A DNA stretch of 64,000 bases, from contig NZ_JAGSGB010000002.1 in assembly GCF_020092905.1 (NCBI RefSeq), forward strand, positions 744,001-808,000. Reading direction: 5' to 3'. The position numbers and the translations under genes were made by a program. Below, piece by piece: positions 54,853-62,391 of this stretch. The DNA comes from Pacificimonas aurantium. Lineage in GTDB: Bacteria > Pseudomonadota > Alphaproteobacteria > Sphingomonadales > Sphingomonadaceae. The notes below the pieces were generated by a model, which saw only the letters and a program-made list of their open reading frames with translations, was not told where the DNA came from and did no database searches. Positions within the stretch are counted from its first letter, which is position 1. Each line of letters starts with the position of its first letter.

Positions 54853-54886
54853 AGCCGCCCTTCGACGGGCCCGGGGGCCCGTCCGA

Positions 54887-54960
54887 TGCCCCGTCGTCTA
54901 ATGGTAAGACTACGGACTCTGACTCCGTCAATCGTGGTTCGAATCCACGCGGGGCATCCA
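54887..54960 (+). tRNA. tRNA-Gln (CTG anticodon)
   Basis: A 74-nt cloverleaf with CCA encoded. The acceptor arms are TGCCCCG (54887-54893) and CGGGGCA (54950-54956). The D arm is GTC...GAC with TAATGGTAA in its loop. The anticodon stem ACGGA/TCCGT encloses the loop CTCTGAC, giving anticodon CTG. The T arm is CGTGG-TTCGAAT-CCACG. An integrase gene follows within 100 bp, so the tRNA 3' end is the likely insertion target. Confidence 0.93.
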
Positions 54961-55026
54961 TTACACCATCTCATTAAGTCGCATGTTGTCGCGCGAAGCT
55001 TGCGGAATCGCGGGCTTTCCTATTGA

Positions 55027-55055
55027 GCGACAAGCATGGCTTCGCTTCTTGTCGC
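55027..55055. promoter_or_regulatory. inverted repeat before integrase start
   Basis: GCGACAAG (55027-55034) and CTTGTCGC (55048-55055) are perfect 8-bp inverted arms 13 bp apart, ending directly before the ATG at 55056. Such a position suggests autoregulation or an arm site of the integrase, or a hairpin over the ribosome site. Confidence 0.4.
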
Positions 55056-56378
55056 ATGGCAGCGCGCACGCTTTGGGGGCCCCGATTGGGGCCCCGGAAA
55101 AGGCCCCCGCCGGTGGCACTGACCGAAGCGGCCTGCCGTGCGGCCAAAACCGACGACCGGCCGCTGAAGCTGTACGATGCGAACGGCCTGTTCCTCTACG
55201 TCACCGCGACCGGCCTCAAATCCTGGCGGCTGAAATACCGCTTTGCGGAGCGCGAGAAGAAGCTGGTGCTGGGTCGCTATCCCACGCTGTCTTTGAAGGA
55301 CGCACGCGGCAAGGCCGCCGCTGCCCGGCTGGCGCTCAGCGAGGGCCGGGATCCGGCAGCCGAGAAGGCACGCGCCAAGGCTCGGTCGGCAGAAGCCGCG
55401 GTGAACAGCTTCGGAGCGATCGCGGAGGAATGGCTGGGCGAGAAGTCGCGCAGCTGGACGCCGCGCTTTGCCAAGCAGATGCGAGGACGAACGGCGAATG
55501 CAGTGCGCGCCTTCGGCAAGCAACCGGTGGAAGCGATCACGCCGATGGACGTCCTCGCGCTGATGCGGCGCCTGCAGGCCCGCGGCGCTCCGTCGATGGC
55601 GCAGCGCGTCCTGCAGCTGACCGACAGCATATTCGCCTTCGCGATCGCGACCGGGCGCGCGCAGCAGAACCCGGCAGCCTCCATCCGCGGCGCGCTTCCC
55701 CAACCGACACGCCGGCGCCGACCGGCGGCGCTGACTCTGCCGAAGGCACGGGCGACGCTGGAGGCCATCGAGTCGGTGCCGGAAGCATGGTGGCCCACCC
55801 TCCTCTGTTCGCGTCTGACGGCACTGACCGCAGTTCGTCCGGGCGTGGCCCGCTTGGCCGAAGTGGGGGAGTTCGAGGAACTGAGCGGTACCGAGCCTCT
55901 GTGGCGAATCCCGGCGGCGAAGATGAAGCTGAAGCTGGAGGAGAAGGGCGACGCGCGCTTCGATTTCGTCGTGCCCTTGTCACGGCAGGCCGCCGCGGTC
56001 GTGACGACTGCGCTCTCGCGCCGAGGGCCGAGAGCGAAAGCGACTTGGCTGTTTCCGGGCGAACTCGGCTCCGGCGGGCCGATCAACGAAAATGCCCTCA
56101 GCGATCTTTACCGGGCGGCGGGCCTGCAGGGAAAGCATGTGCCGCATGGGTGGCGCGCCAGCTTCTCGACCATCATGAACGAATGGGCCGCCGAAGAGGG
56201 CGACGAACACGACCGCCGCATCCTCGACCTGATGCTCGCGCATTTTCCCGACACGGTGGAGGTAGCCTACAATCGGGCAAGCTACCGGCCGCGCCGGCGC
56301 GCTCTCGGTCAGCTATGGGCCGACCGCTTGCTGGAGGGGTTTCCAGAGCCCGGGTCTCTGCTTCCGCCTCAGGGCTGA
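55056..56378 (+). CDS. P4-type tyrosine integrase (DUF4102)
   Basis: A site-specific recombinase of about 440 residues, 96 bp after tRNA-Gln. The N-terminal DUF4102 arm-binding domain has LTEAACRAAK, ANGLFLYVTATGLKSWRLKYR and LGRYPTLSLKDARGKA. The catalytic domain shows Arg in ALTAVRPG, HGWRASFST (His and Arg), and the nucleophile Tyr in VEVAYNRAS. A GTG at 55113 that begins VALTEAACRAAK closely fits usual integrase N-termini and is a serious alternative to the ATG at 55056. It presumably mediates integration at the tRNA-Gln 3' end. HTH and zinc-ribbon genes follow. Confidence 0.85.
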   Translation: MAARTLWGPRLGPRKRPPPVALTEAACRAAKTDDRPLKLYDANGLFLYVTATGLKSWRLKYRFAEREKKLVLGRYPTLSLKDARGKAAAARLALSEGRDPAAEKARAKARSAEAAVNSFGAIAEEWLGEKSRSWTPRFAKQMRGRTANAVRAFGKQPVEAITPMDVLALMRRLQARGAPSMAQRVLQLTDSIFAFAIATGRAQQNPAASIRGALPQPTRRRRPAALTLPKARATLEAIESVPEAWWPTLLCSRLTALTAVRPGVARLAEVGEFEELSGTEPLWRIPAAKMKLKLEEKGDARFDFVVPLSRQAAAVVTTALSRRGPRAKATWLFPGELGSGGPINENALSDLYRAAGLQGKHVPHGWRASFSTIMNEWAAEEGDEHDRRILDLMLAHFPDTVEVAYNRASYRPRRRALGQLWADRLLEGFPEPGSLLPPQG

Positions 56379-56397
56379 GCGCGAAGGGAGGCCGCCC

Positions 56398-57126
56398 ATG
56401 ACCGCGCGGTCGATCGGCAGCCTGCTTACAGGCACCGCGATGCCGAAGGCGCGGCGGACCTTCCAGCCCGTCAGGCGCAACAGCTACGACGTCGACGATC
56501 CGCGCCTCTCGCGCTGGTGGCAACCCGCCGCTCCCAACCGGGGAGCCTGGCGTCGGACGATGAGGATCCGCCTCGATGCCGCCGAACGGTTCGATCGCAA
56601 ACGAAAGGCCGTCGGCAAACGCAACGGGCCTCTCGGACACGTCGCGCTGGAGGTCCTGCGCCTTCTCTACGGCATGATCGACTATCGCTCCGGGCGTCTG
56701 GACCCGTCTATCGACACGATCTGCGCACGCACCCGCCGGGCCCGCGCCGCGGTCGTGCGCGCCATGCGGCGCCTGAAGGAGCATGGGTTCCTGGAATGGC
56801 GGCGGCGAACCGAACCGACCGGGAACGAAGGGGCCGGGCCGCAGGTGCGGCAGGCCACGAACGCCTATCGCCTGCCCCGGCCGGCGGCGATGAGCCGTTA
56901 CCTGGACAAGCGCGAGGAAGACGCGCCGGCACCGGACGACGAATTGGTCCGCCGCGAAACGGGTGCGGACGAACTCGCCGCGATGGAAGCCGGCCTCGAC
57001 GCAGCGGAGTTTACCGCCGTCGTAGGCCCGGACGGCTCAATGGGAGAGGCGCTCGCCGACATGGCCCGTCACTTCACGAGCGCGAGTTCACCGGGTGGTC
57101 AGAATCCCGCCCCCGGAGAGAAATAA
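56398..57126 (+). CDS. helix-turn-helix protein, replication- or regulator-like
   Basis: A 242-residue basic protein. A central winged-helix-like region (GHVALEVLRLLYGMIDYRSGRLDPSIDTICARTRRARAAVVRAMRRL) is followed by EHGFLEWRRRTEPT and a conserved NAYRLPRP. This pattern resembles helix-turn-helix proteins of phages and integrative elements that bind replication or control DNA. The C-terminus is acidic and low in complexity. It begins 19 bp after the integrase stop with GGGAGG upstream, so the two may be cotranscribed. A role in element replication or regulation is inferred. Confidence 0.7.
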   Translation: MTARSIGSLLTGTAMPKARRTFQPVRRNSYDVDDPRLSRWWQPAAPNRGAWRRTMRIRLDAAERFDRKRKAVGKRNGPLGHVALEVLRLLYGMIDYRSGRLDPSIDTICARTRRARAAVVRAMRRLKEHGFLEWRRRTEPTGNEGAGPQVRQATNAYRLPRPAAMSRYLDKREEDAPAPDDELVRRETGADELAAMEAGLDAAEFTAVVGPDGSMGEALADMARHFTSASSPGGQNPAPGEK

Positions 57127-57380
57127 GGGCGCGCTTCGCGCGTAGCGGTCTGATCCCCTCACCCCGGGCCTCGATGCCGCCATGAACCGCCTGCCACTCG
57201 GCCTGGCGGAACCATAAAGCGCGCCGCCTGTCGGCGGCGCTGGTGCTCGGCGAACCGGCACCGGGCGCAAATCTCGTGCCGATCCTACAGGCGTCACACA
57301 GGCGCCGAGCTGATCGCTCGTTTCTCGCGATTGTTCCTGTTTCGTTCTATCAGGGTCCGAATGATCGAGTCGACGTCCTG

Positions 57381-57767
57381 ATGGCACGGAAGTTTCCCAA
57401 CCGCCTGCTGCCCGGCTGGGCCCATTATGCGGGCACAGCGATCGACGAGGGCGGGATAGTTCTGCTTTACTGTCCGCGTTGCGGGCATATCTTTCGCGTC
57501 TCGCTCGAGCTGATGGTCCACGTCCGCGGCCGCCAGTTCCTGCTCCTGAACAAGCGGCCCCTGTGCAGGATCGCGAAGTGCGGTGGCCGCGGCTTCTACG
57601 TCGCGGCGCCCAGGCCGGAGAACAGGCTGGTTCCCGTCCTCCAGGACCTCCCCGACGACTGGATCATGGGCCCCCGCCCGCTCGACTTCGAACCTGGACC
57701 GCCGGACCCCCCGCCGGCGCCCGAACCGCCGCCGCGCTGGATTACCGCGCGGCGCTCGGCGAAATGA
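57381..57767 (+). CDS. zinc-ribbon-like hypothetical protein
   Basis: A 128-residue protein with a likely zinc site: CPRCGH (about residue 30) and LCRIAKCGGRGFY (about 58-70) give four Cys in a ribbon arrangement. The C-terminus is Pro-rich (PGPPDPPPAPEPPPR). The ATG at 57381 was preferred to a start 46 codons upstream, which is poorly protein-like. The gene ends 26 bp inside the convergent second integrase. A role in nucleic-acid or protein binding is likely but unproven. Confidence 0.6.
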   Translation: MARKFPNRLLPGWAHYAGTAIDEGGIVLLYCPRCGHIFRVSLELMVHVRGRQFLLLNKRPLCRIAKCGGRGFYVAAPRPENRLVPVLQDLPDDWIMGPRPLDFEPGPPDPPPAPEPPPRWITARRSAK

Positions 57768-58938
57768 TCGCCCCCCACTCATCGAGAAGATCGCGGCGCA
57801 GCTCGAGCTGGGCAGAGCGGTTATAGGCCGCCTCGACCTTGTCCTTCGGCGCGTGCGCCAGGGTAAGGTCGATCGCTGCCCGGTCGCGCGGCCGGCGCTC
57901 ATTCATGATCGTCGAGAAGCTCGCCCGCCAGCCATGGGGTACGTGGCGTCCGCCCAGACCGGCCCGAACGTGCAGCTGGCGAAGTGCCGCCCCGCCGATC
58001 GGGCCGCCCCCGCGACCGCAGAAAACTGGACCGCTCGCCGGAAAAGACCGGCCGCCGCCAGCCTCTCTCGCCGCCTCGAGCACGCGGATCGCTGCCGGCG
58101 ACAACGGTACGAGGTGATCAAACCGGTGCGATTCCTTTTTCGCACGGCTCAGCTTCATGCGCGCAGCCGGCACCCGCCAGATGGGCGCCTCCGTTTCGAG
58201 CCCCTCGAATTCGGCCCAGTCGGCACCGCGGACGGCCGCGCAGCGGACCGCTGTCAGGGCGAGGAACTCCGCGGCCAAGCGAACCGGCAGGGCCCCCGGC
58301 GCAGACCGGAGCGCGGCAAGAGCTTCCCTCGCCTCTTCCGGCGTTTCCACCGCCGGCATCGGTCGCACCAGCGGCGCCGCCTGCATTGCCTGCCCGAGCT
58401 CGGCCGCGGGGTCGCCTTCGACGAGCTCCTGGGACCTGGCAAAGCGGAAGATGGCCGACAGGCGCTGACGGAGCCGCGCCGCCGATGCAATGCTGCCTCG
58501 ATTCTCGAGCGCCGACAGCAGCTCAAGCAGTTCACCGGCGCCGATTGCGCCGATGGTCCGGTCGCCGATCTGCGGAAAGACGTCGCGCTCGAGCGACGAC
58601 AACACGTCCCCGGCGTGAACGATCGACCAGCGCGGCCGCTGTTTCTCGAACCAGCGACGCGCGACGCTTTCGAACGAGAGCCCTGTCGAGGTCCCACGCG
58701 GATCGCGCCCCTCCTCGAGCTCGGCCTTTGCAGCCGCGGCCTTCGCCCGCGCCTGGTTCAGCGAGAGGTCCGGAAAGCGGCCCAGGGTCAGCAGCTGCTC
58801 GCGGCGCCGCCACCGGAATTTCAGACGCCAGGATTTGAGGCCGGAGGGTGCGATGAACAGGAACAGTCCGCCGGCGTCCGAAAGCTTATAGGCGCGCGCC
58901 ATCGGCTGCGCGGCTTTCGCCGCGGCGAGAGTGAGCAT
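57742..58938 (-). CDS. second P4-type tyrosine integrase (DUF4102)
   Basis: A 398-residue recombinase related in layout to the integrase at 55056 but clearly divergent. The DUF4102 arm domain has LSDAGGLFLFIAPSGLKSWRLKFR and LGRFPDLSLNQARAKA. Catalytic residues include Arg in ALTAVRCAAV, HGWRASFST, and Tyr in VEAAYNRS. It is divergent from the HEPN/MltR-like gene with only 23 bp between start codons, so their promoters must overlap coding DNA. Two related integrases in 4 kb suggest nested or successive insertions at the tRNA-Gln locus. Confidence 0.85.
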   Translation of the reverse strand: MLTLAAAKAAQPMARAYKLSDAGGLFLFIAPSGLKSWRLKFRWRRREQLLTLGRFPDLSLNQARAKAAAAKAELEEGRDPRGTSTGLSFESVARRWFEKQRPRWSIVHAGDVLSSLERDVFPQIGDRTIGAIGAGELLELLSALENRGSIASAARLRQRLSAIFRFARSQELVEGDPAAELGQAMQAAPLVRPMPAVETPEEAREALAALRSAPGALPVRLAAEFLALTAVRCAAVRGADWAEFEGLETEAPIWRVPAARMKLSRAKKESHRFDHLVPLSPAAIRVLEAAREAGGGRSFPASGPVFCGRGGGPIGGAALRQLHVRAGLGGRHVPHGWRASFSTIMNERRPRDRAAIDLTLAHAPKDKVEAAYNRSAQLELRRDLLDEWGAIISPSAAR

Positions 58939-58961
58939 AGGCTGCTCCCCGGGAGAGACTT

Positions 58962-59504
58962 ATGAGCAGAAGAAAGAAGCAAGTCGTCAGCGATCTGCTC
59001 GACCTATCGCGTGCGGTGCCGCCTCCAGAGGAGCAGGAGCTGATGTGGGAGCGCCTAGAACACGAAACGGATCGCTCGGCCGCGATATGGGCTGGTGCGC
59101 ACGTTGAGCTAATTCTCCGGGAAGCAATAAGAACGCGGCTCGCGGACCCAGGCCCGCAACTCACGGAGAGCTGGTTTATCAAGGAGGGGGCGCCTTTTTC
59201 GACCTTTGCTGCGAAAATCCACTTGGGTCGAGGGTTGGTAATCTTGGGACCGAAGACGGAGCGTTATCTGAAAGCGATCAAGGATATTCGCAACGCTTTC
59301 GCTCATAGCGTTCATCATCTTACGTTCGGTCACAAAGCCATTATCGATCGCATTCGGATTCTCGAGCCCGAGGAGATAGTGAGCCTTTCGGCTGCCGAAG
59401 CGCGATCATGTTACATCGATTCGTGCTCCAACATCGCCAACGAGTTGATTGACTATGCAAAGAAACACAGTGGAGAGAACCTTGGCTTTCCACCATTGGT
59501 GTAA
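58962..59504 (+). CDS. MltR-like HEPN-fold protein
   Basis: A 180-residue helical protein resembling the MltR family. The core is DRSAAIWAGAHVELILREAI, PFSTFAAKIHLGRGLVIL and IKDIRNAFAHS. The last segment contains R-x4-H (RNAFAH), the signature of HEPN-superfamily proteins, many of which are RNases in toxin-antitoxin or anti-phage systems. MltR itself is a mannitol-operon repressor, so a regulatory role is also possible. It has GGGAGAGACTT before the ATG and starts 23 bp from the divergent integrase. Its composition is less GC-rich than the neighbours, as expected of cargo. Confidence 0.65.
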   Translation: MSRRKKQVVSDLLDLSRAVPPPEEQELMWERLEHETDRSAAIWAGAHVELILREAIRTRLADPGPQLTESWFIKEGAPFSTFAAKIHLGRGLVILGPKTERYLKAIKDIRNAFAHSVHHLTFGHKAIIDRIRILEPEEIVSLSAAEARSCYIDSCSNIANELIDYAKKHSGENLGFPPLV

Positions 59505-59588
59505 CGCAACGGATCGCGGATAAACCCTCCGCGTCGCCGGGCGGAAAGGATGGCGGAATTCCGCGCGCAACTAGCGCGCCCGGCGTAA

Positions 59589-59612
59589 GCGATACCCCCA
59601 GCGATACCCCCA
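59589..59612. repeat. two tandem copies of GCGATACCCCCA
   Basis: GCGATACCCCCA occurs twice in direct succession (59589-59600 and 59601-59612), 55 bp upstream of the small frame at 59668. Exact 12-bp tandem repeats near an integrase gene can be arm-type binding sites, but this is inference from position only. Confidence 0.6.
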
Positions 59613-59667
59613 GATTGGCGGTCACAAATCTGGAAACCGGCTACGACTTCAATAGGCGCTACACGCC

Positions 59668-59871
59668 ATGGTCGAGGAAACTGACGCTCAAACCCGCGCG
59701 CTCGACACGGCGGCAGCCCTCTTCGAGAGATACGGTGCCGAGGAAGCTGTGGCGGCGGCCAGACGCGCGATCGAAGGCTATGAAGCCGACGATCCCTTCC
59801 CGGGTGCGGCCGAGCATTGGCGCCGCGTACTCGAGATCTTCCGGATCAGCGGCTACGCGGACTCAGAATAG
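59668..59871 (+). CDS. small phage-type protein
   Basis: A 67-residue acidic, helical protein (MVEETDAQTRALDTAAALFERYGAEEAVAAARRA at the start). It resembles small conserved proteins of temperate-phage early or host-modifying regions, but no family is recognised. Its last 16 codons lie in a 54-bp sequence repeated exactly 946 bp downstream, on the far side of the membrane-protein gene. Confidence 0.55.
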   Translation: MVEETDAQTRALDTAAALFERYGAEEAVAAARRAIEGYEADDPFPGAAEHWRRVLEIFRISGYADSE

Positions 59872-59876
59872 ACGGA
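59823..59876. repeat. 54-bp direct repeat, left copy
   Basis: Starts CCGCGTACTCGAGATC and ends GAATAGACGGA; it is identical to 60769-60822. It contains the last 16 codons and stop of the small gene at 59668-59871. Flanking bases (TGGC then a G/A difference) are also similar. Confidence 0.9.
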
Positions 59877-59903
59877 GGCAGATCGTGCCAAGGCGGTGAT
59901 CAG

Positions 59904-60674
59904 TTATCTCACCTTGGTGAGCCAGTGGGGAAGCTCCCTCTCCAGCATGTTCCACCCATCCTGAATGCTTTCAGTAAATTCCTCTTCCTTCTCCGTCCTG
60001 ACTAAGGATACGAAATGCCGCCATTCGACAGGCGTCGGGTTGGGATGACGCCACAAGGCCAACCCTCCAAGCTGGAGAAGTTTCTGCCGATTCAAGGTAT
60101 CCCAATATGTTAGTCGCACAATTATTGCTGACGGCACAGTATTGGACGACAAATCACCAAACAGCCTCGACGGACCGCTATTCCCTAACACCCTCTCCCA
60201 TCTGTCCGATCCCGGAAACAGGATAGGGAAGCGATCATAAAATGGTTGGCCGTCTAAGGGATCTTCCTGGGAAATAGATGGGACCGGAACATCATGCCGA
60301 CACCCCCAAAATTTCGTTCTAACATCTGCGATCATATCGAGACATTCTCGATCGCCCATATTCCGAACTGCAAGTTTGAAACAAATTCCGTCTCCATTCG
60401 GAGTGGCAGATCGGACAAGGTTAGCTTCGGGATACAAGCTCCCAGCCTCGCGCTCATCTCCTCTACGAATGGCAAGGAGAGCGGCACCGTTCGCACGTTC
60501 TTGCGCTTCGAGAACGCGCCCAGTCTGACGAACCGTCCAAAAGAGAAATCCGGTCCCAACGACACTTACGATAAGCGCTAACGCCGCCACTAAGAACACG
60601 CCAAGGCCCGTTTGAGCAGACACCGAGTCTGGCGACCTCCATGCCAAATCAAGAATCTCAGCCAATACTTCCAT
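59904..60674 (-). CDS. membrane-anchored protein of unknown function, flanked by direct repeats
   Basis: A 256-residue protein with one N-terminal membrane helix (GVFLVAALALIVSVVGTGFLFWTV) followed by a coiled-coil-like stretch (QTGRVLEAQERANGAAL) and a soluble domain of about 175 residues. No family is recognised; a single-helix anchor plus cytoplasmic domain is seen in some phage exclusion and abortive-infection proteins. The coding DNA is markedly richer in A+T than the surroundings. It is read against the adjacent small gene, and 54-bp perfect repeats lie outside both ends. This is the arrangement expected of a mobile cargo gene or moron. Confidence 0.6.
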   Translation of the reverse strand: MEVLAEILDLAWRSPDSVSAQTGLGVFLVAALALIVSVVGTGFLFWTVRQTGRVLEAQERANGAALLAIRRGDEREAGSLYPEANLVRSATPNGDGICFKLAVRNMGDRECLDMIADVRTKFWGCRHDVPVPSISQEDPLDGQPFYDRFPILFPGSDRWERVLGNSGPSRLFGDLSSNTVPSAIIVRLTYWDTLNRQKLLQLGGLALWRHPNPTPVEWRHFVSLVRTEKEEEFTESIQDGWNMLERELPHWLTKVR

Positions 60675-60768
60675 CGGTTCATCCCTTCTCGGCTTCTAGC
60701 CTTACTCCGGAATGACTCCGATAGTTGTCAACTACTAGATCTCGCTTCTCACCCGCATACGACTGGCA

Positions 60769-60822
60769 CCGCGTACTCGAGATCTTCCGGATCAGCGGCT
60801 ACGCGGACTCAGAATAGACGGA
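60769..60822. repeat. 54-bp direct repeat, right copy
   Basis: An identical copy of 59823-59876, placed 946 bp downstream. It lies just before the lysis lipoprotein gene and no intact small gene precedes this copy; the bases upstream of it differ. Confidence 0.9.
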
Positions 60823-61186
60823 AGCCGCTGTCCCGTTCGGCCGCCTCGCGGTGCATCACCTCGCACCCCTGGTCGACCGCCGCGGCCGCGGCCTTGTCGT
60901 CATTCGCTTGTTGCAAGCGCCCCGCCGAACCCAGAAAGGCGGCCAGTGCCGTGCGGAAGGCTGTCTCATACCAGGCAAGGCGCAGCTCCGCCGGTTCGTC
61001 GGGGAGCGGCGGCGTTCCGAAGTCCGGATAAGGCTCCGCTTCAGTCCGCTCGAGGAGACCGCTCGCCGCCGTCAGGCCCGCGCAGTCGGGCACATCGAGG
61101 GTCGGCGTGATTGTCGCGCAGCCGGCACCAAGCAGCAAGGCCGGCATCGACAGCAGCGCCAGGGCTGGTCGCAGTTCGTATCGCAT
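60809..61186 (-). CDS. Rz1-like spanin outer-membrane lipoprotein
   Basis: A 125-residue lipoprotein. The signal LRPALALLSMPALLLGAGCAT has a lipobox ending in Cys, then Pro-rich mature sequence (FGTPPLPDEP). The gene starts inside the 3' end of the Rz-like gene in a different frame (146-nt overlap), the classic Rz/Rz1 arrangement. Together they would fuse inner and outer membranes at lysis. The ATG at 61186 has GGGAGAGGGACAG upstream and is better than an ATG 16 codons earlier. The 3' end overlaps the right 54-bp repeat. Confidence 0.7.
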   Translation of the reverse strand: MRYELRPALALLSMPALLLGAGCATITPTLDVPDCAGLTAASGLLERTEAEPYPDFGTPPLPDEPAELRLAWYETAFRTALAAFLGSAGRLQQANDDKAAAAAVDQGCEVMHREAAERDSGFRLF

Positions 61187-61451
61187 TCTGTCCCTCTCCC
61201 ACGATCGCTTCGGTCTCGGCATCGTCAGCCGCATTTTTTCGCACCTCGGTAAGCCCGGCCTGGCCGGCGCGGACGCTTGCCTCGGCCTGTCCTTTGTCGA
61301 CGCCGGCCTGCGCGGCCTCGTCGCGGTGCAGCCACCAGCTGACGGCGAAGCCAGCGCCGACCACGGCGAGCAAGATGAGGACCAGGCTAGCGGTCATTGA
61401 AAAGCGCGCGGGGATGCCACAGCGCACAAGCAGGGCGGCAAGCGTTGCCAT
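61041..61451 (-). CDS. Rz-like inner-membrane spanin
   Basis: A 136-residue protein with one N-terminal membrane helix (ASLVLILLAVVGAGFAVSWWL) and a periplasmic helical part (GVDKGQAEASVRAGQAGL), matching type II membrane spanins. The ATG overlaps the stop of the preceding gene (TAATG), with GGGAGAAGG upstream. Its last 146 nt encode Rz1 in another frame. The final lysis step is the inferred role. Confidence 0.7.
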   Translation of the reverse strand: MATLAALLVRCGIPARFSMTASLVLILLAVVGAGFAVSWWLHRDEAAQAGVDKGQAEASVRAGQAGLTEVRKNAADDAETEAIVGEGQNAIRTATSPGAAVDAGLAAWCRLRDNHADPRCARLRGPDGGERSPRAD

Positions 61452-61801
61452 TAACCTTCTCCCGCCATGTCCTTGATTGCTGCGCCCGCCTGTTCGACCG
61501 CGCCGGCGGCGGGCGGCCCGCCCTCGATCTCGATTCCGCTGCGCGAGACCTTCACCTTGCGCCGGTTGATGGCGAAGCCGAGCGCGAAGAGAACAATTGC
61601 CGCGGCTGCAAGCGCCCCCAGCAGGGCTCGGCCGAGATAGTCGATCCGCTGCGCTGCCGTCGCAACCGGCCACTCGCCTTTCCACAACGCCCAGACCAGC
61701 ATCCCGGAAAAGAAGATGAGGCCAGCACCGCCGATGAGCGAGCCGGCCAAAGCGATGAAGGCGCGCAGATCCCGCGGCGGCCAGATGCTGTGCCAGCTCA
61801 T
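61451..61801 (-). CDS. phage membrane protein with two helices, possible holin partner
   Basis: A 116-residue protein with two hydrophobic helices (AFIALAGSLIGGAGLIFFSGMLVWAL and the ALLGALAAAAIVLFALGFAI segment) and a charged tail (EIEGGPPAAGAVEQAGAAIKDM). Position between the muralidase and Rz suggests a holin or holin-like role, though sequence alone does not prove it. The ATG at 61801 overlaps the muralidase stop (ATGA). Confidence 0.6.
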   Translation of the reverse strand: MSWHSIWPPRDLRAFIALAGSLIGGAGLIFFSGMLVWALWKGEWPVATAAQRIDYLGRALLGALAAAAIVLFALGFAINRRKVKVSRSGIEIEGGPPAAGAVEQAGAAIKDMAGEG

Positions 61802-62391
61802 CCCAGCGCGCCGATGCGGTTTTCGAACCACCCAAAGACGAAGTCCTCATTCTGAGGCCGCCCCTCGGCGATACGGACATAGCGGGCACCCTGCAGGCAC
61901 TCGAGCATCTTCATAAGGACGGCGCGTCCACGCTCGCCGCGCTTACGCTTCAGCGCCCCCAGGGCGCGCAGCGTCGCCGGCCCCAGGTCGCCGTCGACGG
62001 CGATGTCCGCCCAGTCCCGCTCTTGCCGGTTGAGCGCATTCAGCGCCTGCTGCAGGAACTCCGCCGCCTTGCCCGGGCCCATGTTGACGCCGGTGTCGAA
62101 TAGTTCGGCGGCGATCGCTCCGGAAAAGTCCTCGGCGATACGGTCGAGCTCGAGGCTGTCCCAGTAGAGCGAGCGATAGATCGCCACCGCTGTCGCCAGC
62201 GGGAGATCCCGCATTGCCCCCGAATAGCCCCACCGCCGCGCAACGCGCTCGGTGATGCCCAGCATCGTCCTGCCGCCGCGATCGGAGGGATGGTCGCTAT
62301 AGGCGCCCTCCACTCCCAGCGTATGCGAGCAGGACGCGTCGAATGCCTGCGGCCCCGGGACCGGTCCCAGATTGAGTATCCTCGTCATCAT
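61798..62391 (-). CDS. GH108-type phage muralidase (endolysin)
   Basis: A 197-residue glycoside hydrolase family 108-like enzyme that cuts peptidoglycan. The catalytic Glu lies in LGVEGAYSDHPSDRGGRTMLGIT (about residue 28), and the C-terminal peptidoglycan-binding-type region holds DIAVDGDLGPATLRALGAL. Two ATGs (62391 and 62388) begin the frame. It is followed by the membrane protein, Rz and Rz1, completing a lysis cassette. Confidence 0.8.
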   Translation of the reverse strand: MMTRILNLGPVPGPQAFDASCSHTLGVEGAYSDHPSDRGGRTMLGITERVARRWGYSGAMRDLPLATAVAIYRSLYWDSLELDRIAEDFSGAIAAELFDTGVNMGPGKAAEFLQQALNALNRQERDWADIAVDGDLGPATLRALGALKRKRGERGRAVLMKMLECLQGARYVRIAEGRPQNEDFVFGWFENRIGALG

